Both the position numbers and the translations under genes were made by a program. From G965220075 sp965220075 (GTDB lineage Bacteria > Chloroflexota > UBA11872): a stretch of DNA of 64,000 nucleotides. The DNA lies in NCBI GenBank assembly GCA_965220075.1, contig OZ244806.1:1-64000 (forward strand), in the 5' to 3' direction. The notes beneath the pieces are model-generated. The model saw only the letters and a program-made list of their open reading frames with translations. It had not been told where the DNA came from and ran no database searches. Below, in pieces: positions 35,704 through 44,664 of this stretch (position 1 is its first letter; every line of letters begins with the position of its first letter).

Positions 35704-36672
35704 ATGCAGTGGGATATCGACGAGGTCAAAGGCGAGCTGCGCGGACCCGCGGCGCTTCCGATGACGCCGTTCAATGAGGACTTCAGTCTCAACCTCGACG
35801 CCTTGCGCGGCAACATCCAATTCATGCTGGACGGCGGACTCGCCACCGGCCAGGGTTTCATCATCTGCCCCTGCGGAACCGGCGAGTACGTGAGCCTCTC
35901 GTCCGACGAGAGCCGCAGCATGGTCGAGACGGCGCTGGAGGTCTGCGGCGACCGCATGCCCGTGGTGGGCGGAGTGGCCAGCCTCAATCTGGACGACGTC
36001 ATATCCACCGGCCGGCAGCTTGTCGAGGCGGGCGCGCGCTATCTCATGATCCCGCCGCCCTGCTACTACCCGATGGAGGCGGACTCGCTGTTCGAGTGGT
36101 ACCGCATCCTGGCCGAGTCGCTCGACGCCGGGATCATGATCTACGACCAATCCTGGCGCGCGGGCGCGGGCACCAAGCTCACGCTTCCACTGATCGAGCG
36201 ATTGGCCGATCTGCCCAACATCGTTTCGCTGAAGTACGGAAACGCCCTAATCCTGGAGGAGATGGTGGAAGCCCTGCAGCGCTTCGCGGACCGCTTCGCA
36301 TTCGTGGACAACTCGCTCGGCTACACGTCGGCGCTCGCCCACATGCACGGCGCAACCAGCTTCATTTCCGGCCCCGCCACCTTTTGGCCCGAGTTTGAGC
36401 TCGAATTCTTCCGCTTGCTGGAGGACGGCGACTACGCGGCGGCTGAACGCTGGCACGCGCGCCTGGCGCCTTACTTCGACCTCTTCCAAGGCGAGGGCGG
36501 GATGGGCGTGGGCGGACTGCAGCACTCGGCGCTCATCAAGGCTTCGCTGGAGTACGTGGGGCTCTACGGCGGTGCGCCGAGGCCGCCTTTCCGCGCCGCC
36601 AACGCCGAAGAAAAAGCGGCCGTCGACGCGGCTCTCGACAAGATCGGAGCAAAGAAGCCGGTCGCCGCCTGA
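35704..36672 (+). CDS. Dihydrodipicolinate synthase/N-acetylneuraminate lyase family aldolase
   Basis: A 322-residue TIM-barrel class I aldolase. The Schiff-base lysine is K177 (IVSLKYG) and the catalytic tyrosine Y147 (GIMIYDQSW). The expected GTGE motif appears as PCGTGEYVSL. It is divergent from true DapA and lacks lysine-pathway neighbours, so a pyruvate-dependent sugar-acid aldolase or dehydratase is likelier. ATG 35704 follows a GAGGTGG site. Confidence 0.85.
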   Translation: MQWDIDEVKGELRGPAALPMTPFNEDFSLNLDALRGNIQFMLDGGLATGQGFIICPCGTGEYVSLSSDESRSMVETALEVCGDRMPVVGGVASLNLDDVISTGRQLVEAGARYLMIPPPCYYPMEADSLFEWYRILAESLDAGIMIYDQSWRAGAGTKLTLPLIERLADLPNIVSLKYGNALILEEMVEALQRFADRFAFVDNSLGYTSALAHMHGATSFISGPATFWPEFELEFFRLLEDGDYAAAERWHARLAPYFDLFQGEGGMGVGGLQHSALIKASLEYVGLYGGAPRPPFRAANAEEKAAVDAALDKIGAKKPVAA

Positions 36673-36706
36673 GGCCGCTCGAAGGGGCGCCCGCCGTCCC
36701 GCGCCG

Positions 36707-36965
36707 GAGACGTATGCACAACCCGGTCAGGCTAAGGATGTCCGGGGAGAACCCTGCGCGGTTCCAGGTTGGGTGGGGCCTAGATTCCCGCGTTCGGAGA
36801 CCTTTGCATAACTGGTCGACACCCCAACCGCAAGCCTCGGATCACCCTCACCCTAGCCCTCTCCCTTCAAGGGAGAGGGGATAAGGCCCGCTCTCCCGCC
36901 TCCGCTGGAGAGGTTACGCAAAGGTCTCCGTGCGCGGGAATGACAAGGGGTTACGCAAAGGTCTC
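36707..36965. mobile_element. Outer MITE copy interrupted by a second MITE
   Basis: Starts GAGACGTATGCACAAC and ends GTTACGCAAAGGTCTC. Its CCCGCG/CGCGGG palindrome is split by the element at 36797-36928. Subtracting the inner 132 bp leaves 127 bp, i.e. the usual 121 plus about six duplicated or added bases. No flanking duplication is visible around the outer copy itself. Confidence 0.8.
36797..36928. mobile_element. Inner MITE (132 bp), nested in the palindrome centre of the outer copy
   Basis: Same ends as the other MITEs (GAGACCTTTGCATAAC, GTTACGCAAAGGTCTC) but an unrelated interior. That interior contains an intact CCCTCTCCC-TTCAA-GGGAGAGGG hairpin at 36857-36879. The flanks GTTC and GTGC form an imperfect target duplication at the apex of the outer element's palindrome. 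Confidence 0.8.
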
Positions 36966-37075
36966 CATCACGGTTGTGGGCGCCGGCGCACCGCGCCCCG
37001 CCGGAGTCACGCCTCGGTCTACTACAGTGTGGCGAGCTCGTCACCCGCGGTGGCAGACCCGGAGAAAGGCGGCTC

Positions 37076-37936
37076 ATGGCTCGGCTGATCGTTCTCGGCT
37101 GCGGCACGCCTACGCCCGGCAAGGCGCGCTGGGGAACGTCGTTCCTGCTGCAGGTCCGTGAGTCCTGGCTGATGATCGACTGCGGTCCGGCGTCCACCTA
37201 CAAGATGTACGCGGCCGGCGTGCCCGCAACCGCCGTGGACAACCTCTTCTTCACGCATCATCACTCCGATCACAACTCGGACTACGCCTGCTTCCTGCTC
37301 ACGCGTTTCGACATGCACACCGGCCGTGAGCCCGACTTGAGCGTCTACGGTCCCGCCCCCACCGAGCGGCTTACGCGCATGCTTCTCGGGCCGGAGGAAG
37401 GCGCCTACTGGCCGGACGTGGTCGCGCGCACGAACCATCGCATGAGCCTTAACGCCTATCGCAGCCGCGGCGGCGTAGGCGAGCGCCGGCCGCCGTCGAT
37501 CCAGGCGCGCGACATCGGGCCGGGAGAGCGCGTGAACGGCGCCGGCTGGACCGTGACCGCCGCCGAAGTGGAGCACGCGCAGCCGTGGCTGACGTGCTAC
37601 GGCTATCGCGTCGAGACGGACGACGCGGTGGTGGTCTTCGCCGGTGACACGCGCCCGTGCAAAGCCGTGACCAATCTGGCCCGCGACGCCGACCTGCTTG
37701 TCATGGAGGGCACGCGGCTCGAGGCGCAGATGGAGGCCGACAACCTCGTCTCGGAAACCGGCACCGAGAGCTGTGGGCGCCAGGCGGCCGAGGCTGGCGC
37801 CAAGCGCCTGCTGGTCAATCACCAGCACCCCAGCCTGGACGAGCCCGAGGCGAAGACGAGCGCGATCGCCGAGGTCAAACGCGCCTACGACGGCCCAGTC
37901 ATATGGGGCGAGGAGCTGCTGGCGGTCGACATCTAG
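37076..37936 (+). CDS. Metallo-beta-lactamase fold hydrolase (RNase Z-like)
   Basis: A 286-residue MBL protein with the metal motif FTHHHSDHNSD, an earlier CGTPTPG start typical of RNase Z/arylsulfatase-like members, the aspartate in FAGDTRP, and a C-terminal histidine in LLVNHQHPS. Two-zinc hydrolase activity is likely; the substrate is unknown. ATG 37076 follows GGAGAAAGG. The reading extends upstream to 36974, but that lies at the MITE edge. Confidence 0.88.
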   Translation: MARLIVLGCGTPTPGKARWGTSFLLQVRESWLMIDCGPASTYKMYAAGVPATAVDNLFFTHHHSDHNSDYACFLLTRFDMHTGREPDLSVYGPAPTERLTRMLLGPEEGAYWPDVVARTNHRMSLNAYRSRGGVGERRPPSIQARDIGPGERVNGAGWTVTAAEVEHAQPWLTCYGYRVETDDAVVVFAGDTRPCKAVTNLARDADLLVMEGTRLEAQMEADNLVSETGTESCGRQAAEAGAKRLLVNHQHPSLDEPEAKTSAIAEVKRAYDGPVIWGEELLAVDI

Positions 37937-38117
37937 AGTCGGACAGCGCCGATAGGGCGGACTTGCGGGGCGCCCGGCCCCTGAAAGTTGCCTGCCACGC
38001 GATAACGCGGCAGCATGACAGCCAGCTTTCGGCGACCATCAACGGCGTGGACGCTCGGCGGGCCGGGCGGCCGGAGGCGGCCAGAGTGACACGCGCGCTC
38101 ACGGGAGGACGCTCGAC

Positions 38118-39068
38118 ATGGCTACTGGCGAGATGATGAGAGTGGATCACAAAGCTTTGACCGACCAGCTCGATGCCGAGGGCTATGCCGTAATCAAGGG
38201 TGTCCTGAGCGACGCCGAGGTACGCCGCTACCGCGAGCTGGTCGAGGAGCTGTTCGAGCGCGAGCGTGAGCATCCCCACGAGCCCGAGGACGGACCGACG
38301 CTGCCGGGGGACGACGCCATCGAGAGCTATCTGCGCGCCAGCTACACGTCCAGCGACGCCGAGTTCGAGCGCCTGATGCGGCGTGTTCGCAACACGCGCG
38401 CGCAGAACGAGAATACGCCCTGGCCGGTGCCTATCGAGAAGGTCAGCAAGACCTTTCTGCACCTGCCGACCCTGTTCGACCAGGACCGCTCGCAGCGCAT
38501 CAACCGGCTAATCGTCAAGGCGCCGGAGTTTGGGGCGCTGGTGGAGCATCCCACCATACTGGGGCTGGCCCGGCATGCAGTGGGCGAGGACTGCGTGCTC
38601 TCCGACTCCGGCGCCACGAGCATCGGGGCGCGCTCGACCGAAGGCGGCGCCTGGCACGTGGACGTGCCGCTGGGACAGCTACCGGAGCCGCTGCCGGATT
38701 TCCCGCTGACTGTTCAAAACGCCTGGATGCTCGACGATTTCACGGAGCACAACGGCGCCACGCAGGTCGTCCCGCGCAGTCATCTGCGACGCAAGAAGCC
38801 CCCCTGGGGCGAGTCCATGGGGGCCGACGTGGCCGTGCTGACAGCTCCGGCAGGCTCGGTGGCCATGTGGCTCTCGAACACGTGGCACCGATCCGGACCC
38901 AACTCCACCGACGCGCCCCGGCGCGCGATCCTCAACTACTACTGCCGTTCGTGGGTCAAGCCGTACAGCGACAACAAGGCCGGTATGGACTCGGCCACCG
39001 CACGGAGACTTTCGCCGCTGGTGCGCTACCTGGTCGGCTACTCCGCCAGCGCGCCAATGCGCGGCTGA
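38118..39068 (+). CDS. Phytanoyl-CoA dioxygenase family protein (first of two)
   Basis: A 316-residue Fe(II)/2-oxoglutarate-dependent oxygenase. The iron triad is visible: H-x-D in AWHVDVPLG and the distal His in NTWHRSGPN, with the 2-oxoglutarate-binding Arg in DAPRRAILNYY. PhyH-type enzymes hydroxylate varied small molecules and are expanded in some marine Chloroflexota; the substrate is unknown. A GGGAGGA site precedes the ATG. A second family member follows after a 170-bp gap. Confidence 0.9.
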   Translation: MATGEMMRVDHKALTDQLDAEGYAVIKGVLSDAEVRRYRELVEELFEREREHPHEPEDGPTLPGDDAIESYLRASYTSSDAEFERLMRRVRNTRAQNENTPWPVPIEKVSKTFLHLPTLFDQDRSQRINRLIVKAPEFGALVEHPTILGLARHAVGEDCVLSDSGATSIGARSTEGGAWHVDVPLGQLPEPLPDFPLTVQNAWMLDDFTEHNGATQVVPRSHLRRKKPPWGESMGADVAVLTAPAGSVAMWLSNTWHRSGPNSTDAPRRAILNYYCRSWVKPYSDNKAGMDSATARRLSPLVRYLVGYSASAPMRG

Positions 39069-39240
39069 CACTCGCGGCTGGCGCGCCTGGCCGAGGCCCT
39101 GACGCTCTGGGCAGGCGGCCGCTCCGCCCGGCACGTGTGCATGGCCTACCATGTCCCGCGAGAGGGGCCGGGCCAACGCGGTTGGCCGACAGTCCGCCGG
39201 GCCGTAGGGCGGCGGCGGACATTTGCGGGGGTTGAGAGCT

Positions 39241-40155
39241 GTGGCGCAAGAGACTGTCACATTCCAGCGGCTCAGCGAGGCGCAACGCGCACAATGGGAC
39301 TCCGAGGGCTACCTGGTCCTCGAGCAAGTGCTGTCGGCGGTCGAGGTCGCGGCCCTCAGCGAGGCGGTCGACCGGCAAGACGCGGAGTCCCAACGAAAGG
39401 GCCGCGATCCCGATGAGTTCCTCTCCCAGCTAAACATCATCGAGGAGGACGAGGCCTTCCTGAACCTGATCGACCACCCCAACCATCTGGGTATCGTGGC
39501 CGATTTGATCGGCGGCAACATGCAGCTCATGGGCTCGCAGCTCATGGTGCGACCGCCAACCCCGCATCCGGGAATTCGCTGGCACTACGACGGCACCAAG
39601 CCGTATCCCTTCCCGCGCGCGGGCGGACTGATGCCGCTGCTGCACCTCAAGATCGGCTGGTTTCTGACCGACGTCGATCAACCGGACATGGGCAACTTCC
39701 TCTGCATACCGGGCAGCCACGTGAACGGTTTCCCGGGCGACGCGGCCAATCGGGGCACAGTCACGGGGCTGGAGCATTTCCGTGACGTGGGGGAGATCGA
39801 CGCGGGCGTGCCGGGCGCCAAGCAGGTGACGCTGCGCGCGGGTGACGCGATCCTCTTCCACAACGCCCTCTGGCACGCCGTGGCGCGAAATACCTCGAAC
39901 GTGCGGCGCAAGAACCTGTACTACGTCTACGGGCCCGTCTGGCTGCGACTGGGCGATCGTCTGGCCAGCTCGCCCGAGCTGATCGCGCGTGCGGACCCTA
40001 TCCGTAGGCAACTGCTGGGCGGGTTTGTCGACGACAGCGGCGGCGTGCATCCAGGCCCGGAGCGTGTGCCACTGGTTGGAGTGCTGGAAGACAAGAGCTA
40101 CGACGAGATCTGGCAGGAGCAGATCGACAAGGCGTTGCGGGCGTCTTCCAACTGA
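39241..40155 (+). CDS. Phytanoyl-CoA dioxygenase family protein (second of two)
   Basis: A 304-residue paralogue-like PhyH enzyme: HxD in IRWHYDGTKPYPF, distal His in NALWHAVARN, and the co-substrate Arg in NVRRKNLYYVY. A loop, FPRAGGLMPLLHLKIGWFL, lies between the strands. It is too different from the upstream copy to be a recent duplicate. GTG 39241 is taken as the start; TTG 39223 is possible. Confidence 0.9.
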   Translation: MAQETVTFQRLSEAQRAQWDSEGYLVLEQVLSAVEVAALSEAVDRQDAESQRKGRDPDEFLSQLNIIEEDEAFLNLIDHPNHLGIVADLIGGNMQLMGSQLMVRPPTPHPGIRWHYDGTKPYPFPRAGGLMPLLHLKIGWFLTDVDQPDMGNFLCIPGSHVNGFPGDAANRGTVTGLEHFRDVGEIDAGVPGAKQVTLRAGDAILFHNALWHAVARNTSNVRRKNLYYVYGPVWLRLGDRLASSPELIARADPIRRQLLGGFVDDSGGVHPGPERVPLVGVLEDKSYDEIWQEQIDKALRASSN

Positions 40156-40287
40156 GGCGTTGGAGTTGCCACGCAGCTAGCTCCGCGGCCTGCTGGGTTC
40201 CCGCTTGCCGCAGGAATGACAGAAGCAGCGCCTGGGAGTTGCGCGAAAGTCGCCGTAGGGAATAGGGGGCGAAGACCCTCACCCCAA

Positions 40288-40307
40288 CCCTCTCCCGAGG
40301 GAGAGGG
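40288..40307. terminator. Fully palindromic CCCTCTCCCGAGGGAGAGGG
   Basis: Perfect nine-base arms with a two-base centre, between the convergent PhyH and membrane-protein genes. It could terminate both. It is also a minimal unoccupied form of the palindrome that receives MITEs elsewhere in the window. The rest of 40156-40413 is empty. Confidence 0.55.
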
Positions 40308-40413
40308 CGCGGCCGCTGCTTGAGCGAGAGGCGGTAAGCGTGCTATCCGCGCGCCCGCGCGGTGCGCCAGCGTAGTCCCCGCACGCCGGCTGAGGGCTGT
40401 GCTGGCGCCGAAA

Positions 40414-41871
40414 TCAGGGCGCGGCGCCGAACACGATGGGCAGCGTCAATCCAACCACGATCACGAGCGCCCAGAGCGCGGGGGCGGAGGTCAGGATTTG
40501 AGCGCGCCGGCGCTGCGCCCGTACGGCGTCAGCCTTGCGGCGCGGTATCCACCAAGGGCTGAACTTCGCCTCGAAGTAGTGAAAGGTGACTCCCAGCCCG
40601 GCGCCGTAGGCCAGGTGCCCCACCAGGCTGGCGGTCAGTCCCGCGGCCGTGTCGGCCGTCCAGTCCGGCGTGAAGCCGAGCAGCATCGGCATGAGCGTGA
40701 GGGGGCCGATCAGCCATACGAAAAAGCCGTAGGAGATGCCCCATCCCACGGCAGATCCCACGTCGTAGGCCTGGCGGCGAAAGAGCAACCCGTAAGTAGC
40801 GCCCCAGATGCAGGAGATGATGAAGTGGACCACCAATCCCACCGCCTCGACGTCCATGCGCATCAGGTTGGCCACGTCCCGCAGGGCGCCGACTTGCACC
40901 ATCACGTAGGTGAAGAGGATCCCGCCCACGATTCCCGCCAGTGAGCCGCGGCCGATAGAACGCAGCCCGCGCGCGCCCACGCCCTCGTCCTCATCCGTGC
41001 CCTCGTCGCCGAAAAGCGCACGCCAGAGCGACTCCAGCCAGTCGTAGAACATCCCCAGGAAGGCGCCGAACAGGAGATAGGCCATCAGCGCGTCGAATCC
41101 GTCGCGGGCGTCGGCCATGGACCAGGACAACTCGGCAACACCGATGAGCGGGAGAAGCGTGCGGGGCAGCACGATCCAGGCCAGGAACCCGAACATGCAG
41201 CCGCGCACGAGAGCGACGCCGGCGCCGTCCATCCGGGGCGGCGTCACCAGCGCGAGCGCCAGCGCACTCCCCACGCCGATGGCGAGCCAGGCCGCCCAGG
41301 CGAGCTCATCCGGCGTGCTATCGGGCAATGCGGCGGCAGCGGCGAGGCGGTGCTGGTCGCTCATGGTCTTGCCCACGATCGCGGCCGCCGCCAGACCCGC
41401 GAGCGCCGCGCGCAAGAGGCTGCCTAACGGAAGGGAATGCAGCCACCGGCGCCGCACGGCGAGCAGCGTCAGGCCGGTTGCAGCGCCGTAGAGGAGATGC
41501 CCCAATAGACTCGGAAACGCCGCTTGCGCCGTGTGCAGGTCCCAGCCCAGGCCCGCTCCCAAGATGATCGGCATCAAGGTGAGGGGTCCGATGAACCACC
41601 ACAGCGCGCCATAGGTGAGGCCCCAGAAGAGCATGTCGCCGCCGCCGTGGCCGAGGTGCCGCACCAGCAGGCCGAACCCGGCGCCCACGACGGCGGAGAT
41701 CACCAGGTGGATGGCAATGCCGATGGGCAGCGAGTCGCCGGCGCGTACCAGCTCCGCGATCGAGCTCAGCGCGCCGAGCCGCCACATCGCCAGGCAAAAT
41801 ACGATGCCGCCCGCCAGGCCGGCCAGCGCGCCCGCGAGCATCCAGGCGGCGATCCGATTGGAACTTGTCAT
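40414..41871 (-). CDS. Polytopic membrane protein built from three copies of a GPLTLMP...GHL module
   Basis: A 485-residue integral membrane protein of unknown function. The module has four or so hydrophobic segments and a signature, GPLTLMP (95-101) followed by SLLGHLLYG (121-129). It recurs at 389-395 with SLVGHLAYG, and in degenerate form at 235-241 (LPRTLLP). The N-terminal module aligns without gaps with the membrane domain of the upstream NDH-2 (both have GPLTL at 95-99 and GHL at 124-126). ATG 41871 overlaps the NDH-2 stop (ATGA), so the two are translationally coupled and probably partners in the membrane. Confidence 0.85.
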   Translation of the reverse strand: MTSSNRIAAWMLAGALAGLAGGIVFCLAMWRLGALSSIAELVRAGDSLPIGIAIHLVISAVVGAGFGLLVRHLGHGGGDMLFWGLTYGALWWFIGPLTLMPIILGAGLGWDLHTAQAAFPSLLGHLLYGAATGLTLLAVRRRWLHSLPLGSLLRAALAGLAAAAIVGKTMSDQHRLAAAAALPDSTPDELAWAAWLAIGVGSALALALVTPPRMDGAGVALVRGCMFGFLAWIVLPRTLLPLIGVAELSWSMADARDGFDALMAYLLFGAFLGMFYDWLESLWRALFGDEGTDEDEGVGARGLRSIGRGSLAGIVGGILFTYVMVQVGALRDVANLMRMDVEAVGLVVHFIISCIWGATYGLLFRRQAYDVGSAVGWGISYGFFVWLIGPLTLMPMLLGFTPDWTADTAAGLTASLVGHLAYGAGLGVTFHYFEAKFSPWWIPRRKADAVRAQRRRAQILTSAPALWALVIVVGLTLPIVFGAAP

Positions 41872-43691
41872 GGCCGCTCGGCGCCGGCGCGAGGCTCAGG
41901 GGCCGCCACGGCGTGCTCGCCGCCTTCGGTCCGGCGGGACGGCGCGGCGTCGCCCGACACGCCGCTGGGCAAGACGATGTCCCGCGCGAAGAAGAGATCG
42001 ATGGTCCAGTCGAGCGCCACGCGCACTTTGCGCTCCAGTCCGGGCAGCTTGCTGAGATAGATGGAACGCCACATGACCCAGGCCAGCAGACCCGAGAACT
42101 TGCGACCGGCGATCTCCGCCGCGGCGGTGCGGTGACCCAGCGCCACCAGCGAGCCGAAGCTGCGGAATCGAAAATCACGCGGCCTACCGCCGGTGAGGGC
42201 GGCAAGCATGTTCTCCGCCGCCAGGCGGCCCTGGCGCTGGGCGTGCTGCGCGGTGGGCGGGCAATACGAGCCGTCAGCGCCGGGATCCGGGATTTGGGCC
42301 GCGTCGCCCACCGCCCACACGTTGTCCAGCCCGCGCACTCGCAGGCTGGCGTCGGTGACGACCTGACCCGAGCGCGCGTGCTCACACAGCAGTCCGCGCA
42401 GCAAGGGGTGCGGTTGATTGCCGGCGGTCCAGACCAGCGTATTGGTCGGGATGGTCGTGTCGTCGCTCAGCCGCACCTCGTCGCGGCCGGCGGCGGCGAC
42501 GCGCCTTCCCAGCACGAACTCGACGCCGCGCGCCTCGAGCTTGCGCCGCGCGTACTCGCCCAGCTCGGCGCTTAGCTCGGGCAGGATACGATCGCGCGAG
42601 TGCACCAGGATGAAGCGCATGTCCTGGTGGTTCAGATCGGGGTAGTAGCGGCGCACGCTGCGCACCAGGTCGCGAATCTCAGCGATCGTCTCGGTGCCGG
42701 CAAAGCCGCCCCCAGCCACTACGAATGTGAGCATACGGCGCCGCATGGCCGCGTCGGTTTCGACGTCGGCCCTCTCCAGCAGGCCGATCACGTGACTGCG
42801 CAGTCGGACCGCGTCCTCGAGCGTCTTGAGGGCGAACGCGTGGTCGGCCAGTCCCGGCAGCTCGTAGAAGTTGGGCACCGCTCCCAGGGCGATCAAGAGC
42901 TGGTCGTAGGGCATGGTCTCAGCCGTGCGCGCGCCTGCGCGCCGCGCATAGACGACCTGCGCAGCGCTGTCGATGCCCTCGACAAGCGCGTGACGGAAGC
43001 GAGTATGCGGGCAGGCCGCACGGATAGGCGCCGAGATGTGCGGCGCTTCCAAGCTGCTCGACGCCACCTCCGCCAGCATGGGCGTGAAGAGCAGGAAGTT
43101 GCTTTGGCTGACGACTGTCACCTCGACAGCGCCATCCCGCGGCACGATCTCTTCCAGGCGTTGAGCGGCGCTCATACCCCCGAAACCGCCGCCCAAGATC
43201 ACGATCCGGCCGGGCGGTTTGCGCGCGGGCGGCTGTCGCGCCTCCGGCGCGACGAGCCTGTGCGCCAGCATGAGCAGGAGGTGCAGTCCCAACCCCGCCA
43301 AGCCGCCGAACATGAGATGGCCGATCAGGCTTGGGAAGAAGTCCGAAGCCTCCCCGATCGACCAGGTGGGGCCTACCCCGTCAAGCAGCGGCCGCAGGGT
43401 CAGCGGTCCAAGCACCCAGGCGAGCAATCCCAGCACGACCCCGAGGGTGATGGCGGCGGCGTAACCCCGGCTGTCGTGATTGTGCAGAGCGCCGAAGCCG
43501 GCGCCGACGACAGCCGCGAGAGCAAAGTGCAAGGCCAGACCGGCCCCGCTGGCGTTGACGCCGAGGAGGCCGGTGACCTCGGCGGCGCGCGGATCTTGCA
43601 GCATTGCCAGGGCGAACGGAACCCCTGCCACCAGCCCGGCAAGCGCGCCGGCCGCCAGCTCGAGTCGCGCGAACCGCCGCGCCAACCTCAT
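41868..43691 (-). CDS. Type II NADH dehydrogenase-like flavoprotein fused to an N-terminal membrane module
   Basis: A 607-residue protein. Residues 1-148 form a polytopic module (VVGAGFGAL, GPLTLRP 95-101, SLIGHLMFGG 121-130). From residue 161 comes a pyridine nucleotide-disulfide oxidoreductase: FAD motif RIVILGGGFGGMSAAQRLE, NADH motif FVVAGGGFAGTE and the C-terminal FAD-contacting NVWAVGDAA. NDH-2 enzymes oxidise NADH and reduce quinone without pumping protons, and usually attach by a C-terminal amphipathic helix. A dedicated N-terminal multi-pass anchor is unusual. The next gene encodes three more modules and overlaps by four bases. Confidence 0.88.
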   Translation of the reverse strand: MRLARRFARLELAAGALAGLVAGVPFALAMLQDPRAAEVTGLLGVNASGAGLALHFALAAVVGAGFGALHNHDSRGYAAAITLGVVLGLLAWVLGPLTLRPLLDGVGPTWSIGEASDFFPSLIGHLMFGGLAGLGLHLLLMLAHRLVAPEARQPPARKPPGRIVILGGGFGGMSAAQRLEEIVPRDGAVEVTVVSQSNFLLFTPMLAEVASSSLEAPHISAPIRAACPHTRFRHALVEGIDSAAQVVYARRAGARTAETMPYDQLLIALGAVPNFYELPGLADHAFALKTLEDAVRLRSHVIGLLERADVETDAAMRRRMLTFVVAGGGFAGTETIAEIRDLVRSVRRYYPDLNHQDMRFILVHSRDRILPELSAELGEYARRKLEARGVEFVLGRRVAAAGRDEVRLSDDTTIPTNTLVWTAGNQPHPLLRGLLCEHARSGQVVTDASLRVRGLDNVWAVGDAAQIPDPGADGSYCPPTAQHAQRQGRLAAENMLAALTGGRPRDFRFRSFGSLVALGHRTAAAEIAGRKFSGLLAWVMWRSIYLSKLPGLERKVRVALDWTIDLFFARDIVLPSGVSGDAAPSRRTEGGEHAVAAPEPRAGAERP

Positions 43692-43767
43692 ACGCGGCCA
43701 CCGCGGTATCCCGCGCGGCGCGGCGGACAGGCGGCGAGCACGGTAGCGGCGCCAGCCTGAACGCGCG

Positions 43768-44445
43768 TCAGCCGCTCAAGGACGCCGTGGCAAATACCAC
43801 GTGGAAGGGCACGCAATAGATCACCACACTGGCGTATTGCGTCAGGTCGGTTCCCGCGGGGATCTCGTAGTTCTGATTCCCGATATTGCCCTTGAGCGCT
43901 CCAACATCGAGATATTCGCCCAGCTCGTCACTATTGGCGGGCGCGGGAGTGGTTGAGAGCAGCACGCTGAGGGCCGGGCCGTTGGTGACCATAAAGTCCG
44001 CGAGACGCAGCACGTGTGAACCGTCCGGCAGCGCGAAGATGGACGCCATTCCCTCGCCCCGGTGAAAGTCGTCCGCCCCGCGGAATGATCCGGCGAGGAT
44101 TGCCGCGGGCTCTTCCATGGCCGGCATCTCTTCATCCATCTCGTGGTCGGGCATGACCGCCGCGGCGGTCATGACACGCTCCTGCACCATGTCCTGCTGC
44201 TCCGAAGACATGCTGGCGATCGTTTCGGTGCTGGGCATGGCGTCCTCGAACTCGGTTTCCATCTCCGTCAACTCGATGTCCGACATCTCAGCCATTTCCT
44301 CCTGGCTTGGCAGCTCGAAAGGAAACGCCTCGTCCACGACTCGATCGACGAACAGCGGTGAGATGAGCCACCAGGCAACGATGACGACCACGACCAGGCC
44401 CACCACGCCCGCCGCCAGGATGATTCGTAGCCGCGAAGTCGCCAT
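43768..44445 (-). CDS. DM13-domain protein with N-terminal TM anchor and Met/Glu-rich linker
   Basis: A 225-residue protein: a TM segment at residues 7-29, an extracytoplasmic acidic, methionine-rich linker (about residues 45-115, with runs such as EEMPAMEEPA), then a DM13 domain (GSFRGADDFHRGEG through YASVVIYCVPFHVVFATASL, with one conserved Cys). DM13 domains are proposed to mediate electron transfer. It lies upstream of and codirectional with the NDH-2 pair, 76 bp away, suggesting a shared electron-transport role. The Met-rich linker could bind copper; copA lies beyond the insertion sequence. Function is inference. Confidence 0.85.
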   Translation of the reverse strand: MATSRLRIILAAGVVGLVVVVIVAWWLISPLFVDRVVDEAFPFELPSQEEMAEMSDIELTEMETEFEDAMPSTETIASMSSEQQDMVQERVMTAAAVMPDHEMDEEMPAMEEPAAILAGSFRGADDFHRGEGMASIFALPDGSHVLRLADFMVTNGPALSVLLSTTPAPANSDELGEYLDVGALKGNIGNQNYEIPAGTDLTQYASVVIYCVPFHVVFATASLSG

Positions 44446-44664
44446 GGCTCCGTCCCCCCGCTCACAGACAAAATCGCTCGCCGTGATTGTTCGGCGGGCG
44501 CCTAGGCTAGATTGTCATCATCCCACCGTATGAGCCACCGGCGCGACTGCCGGGTAGTGGGTCACATTGATGTCTGTGCGCTGCGTGGTGACACATCGCC
44601 AGCGGGCAGACTCGCGGCCCGCTCGGTTCGTCCGTCGGCGGGCGGGGTCTGGATTCCCGCGTGC

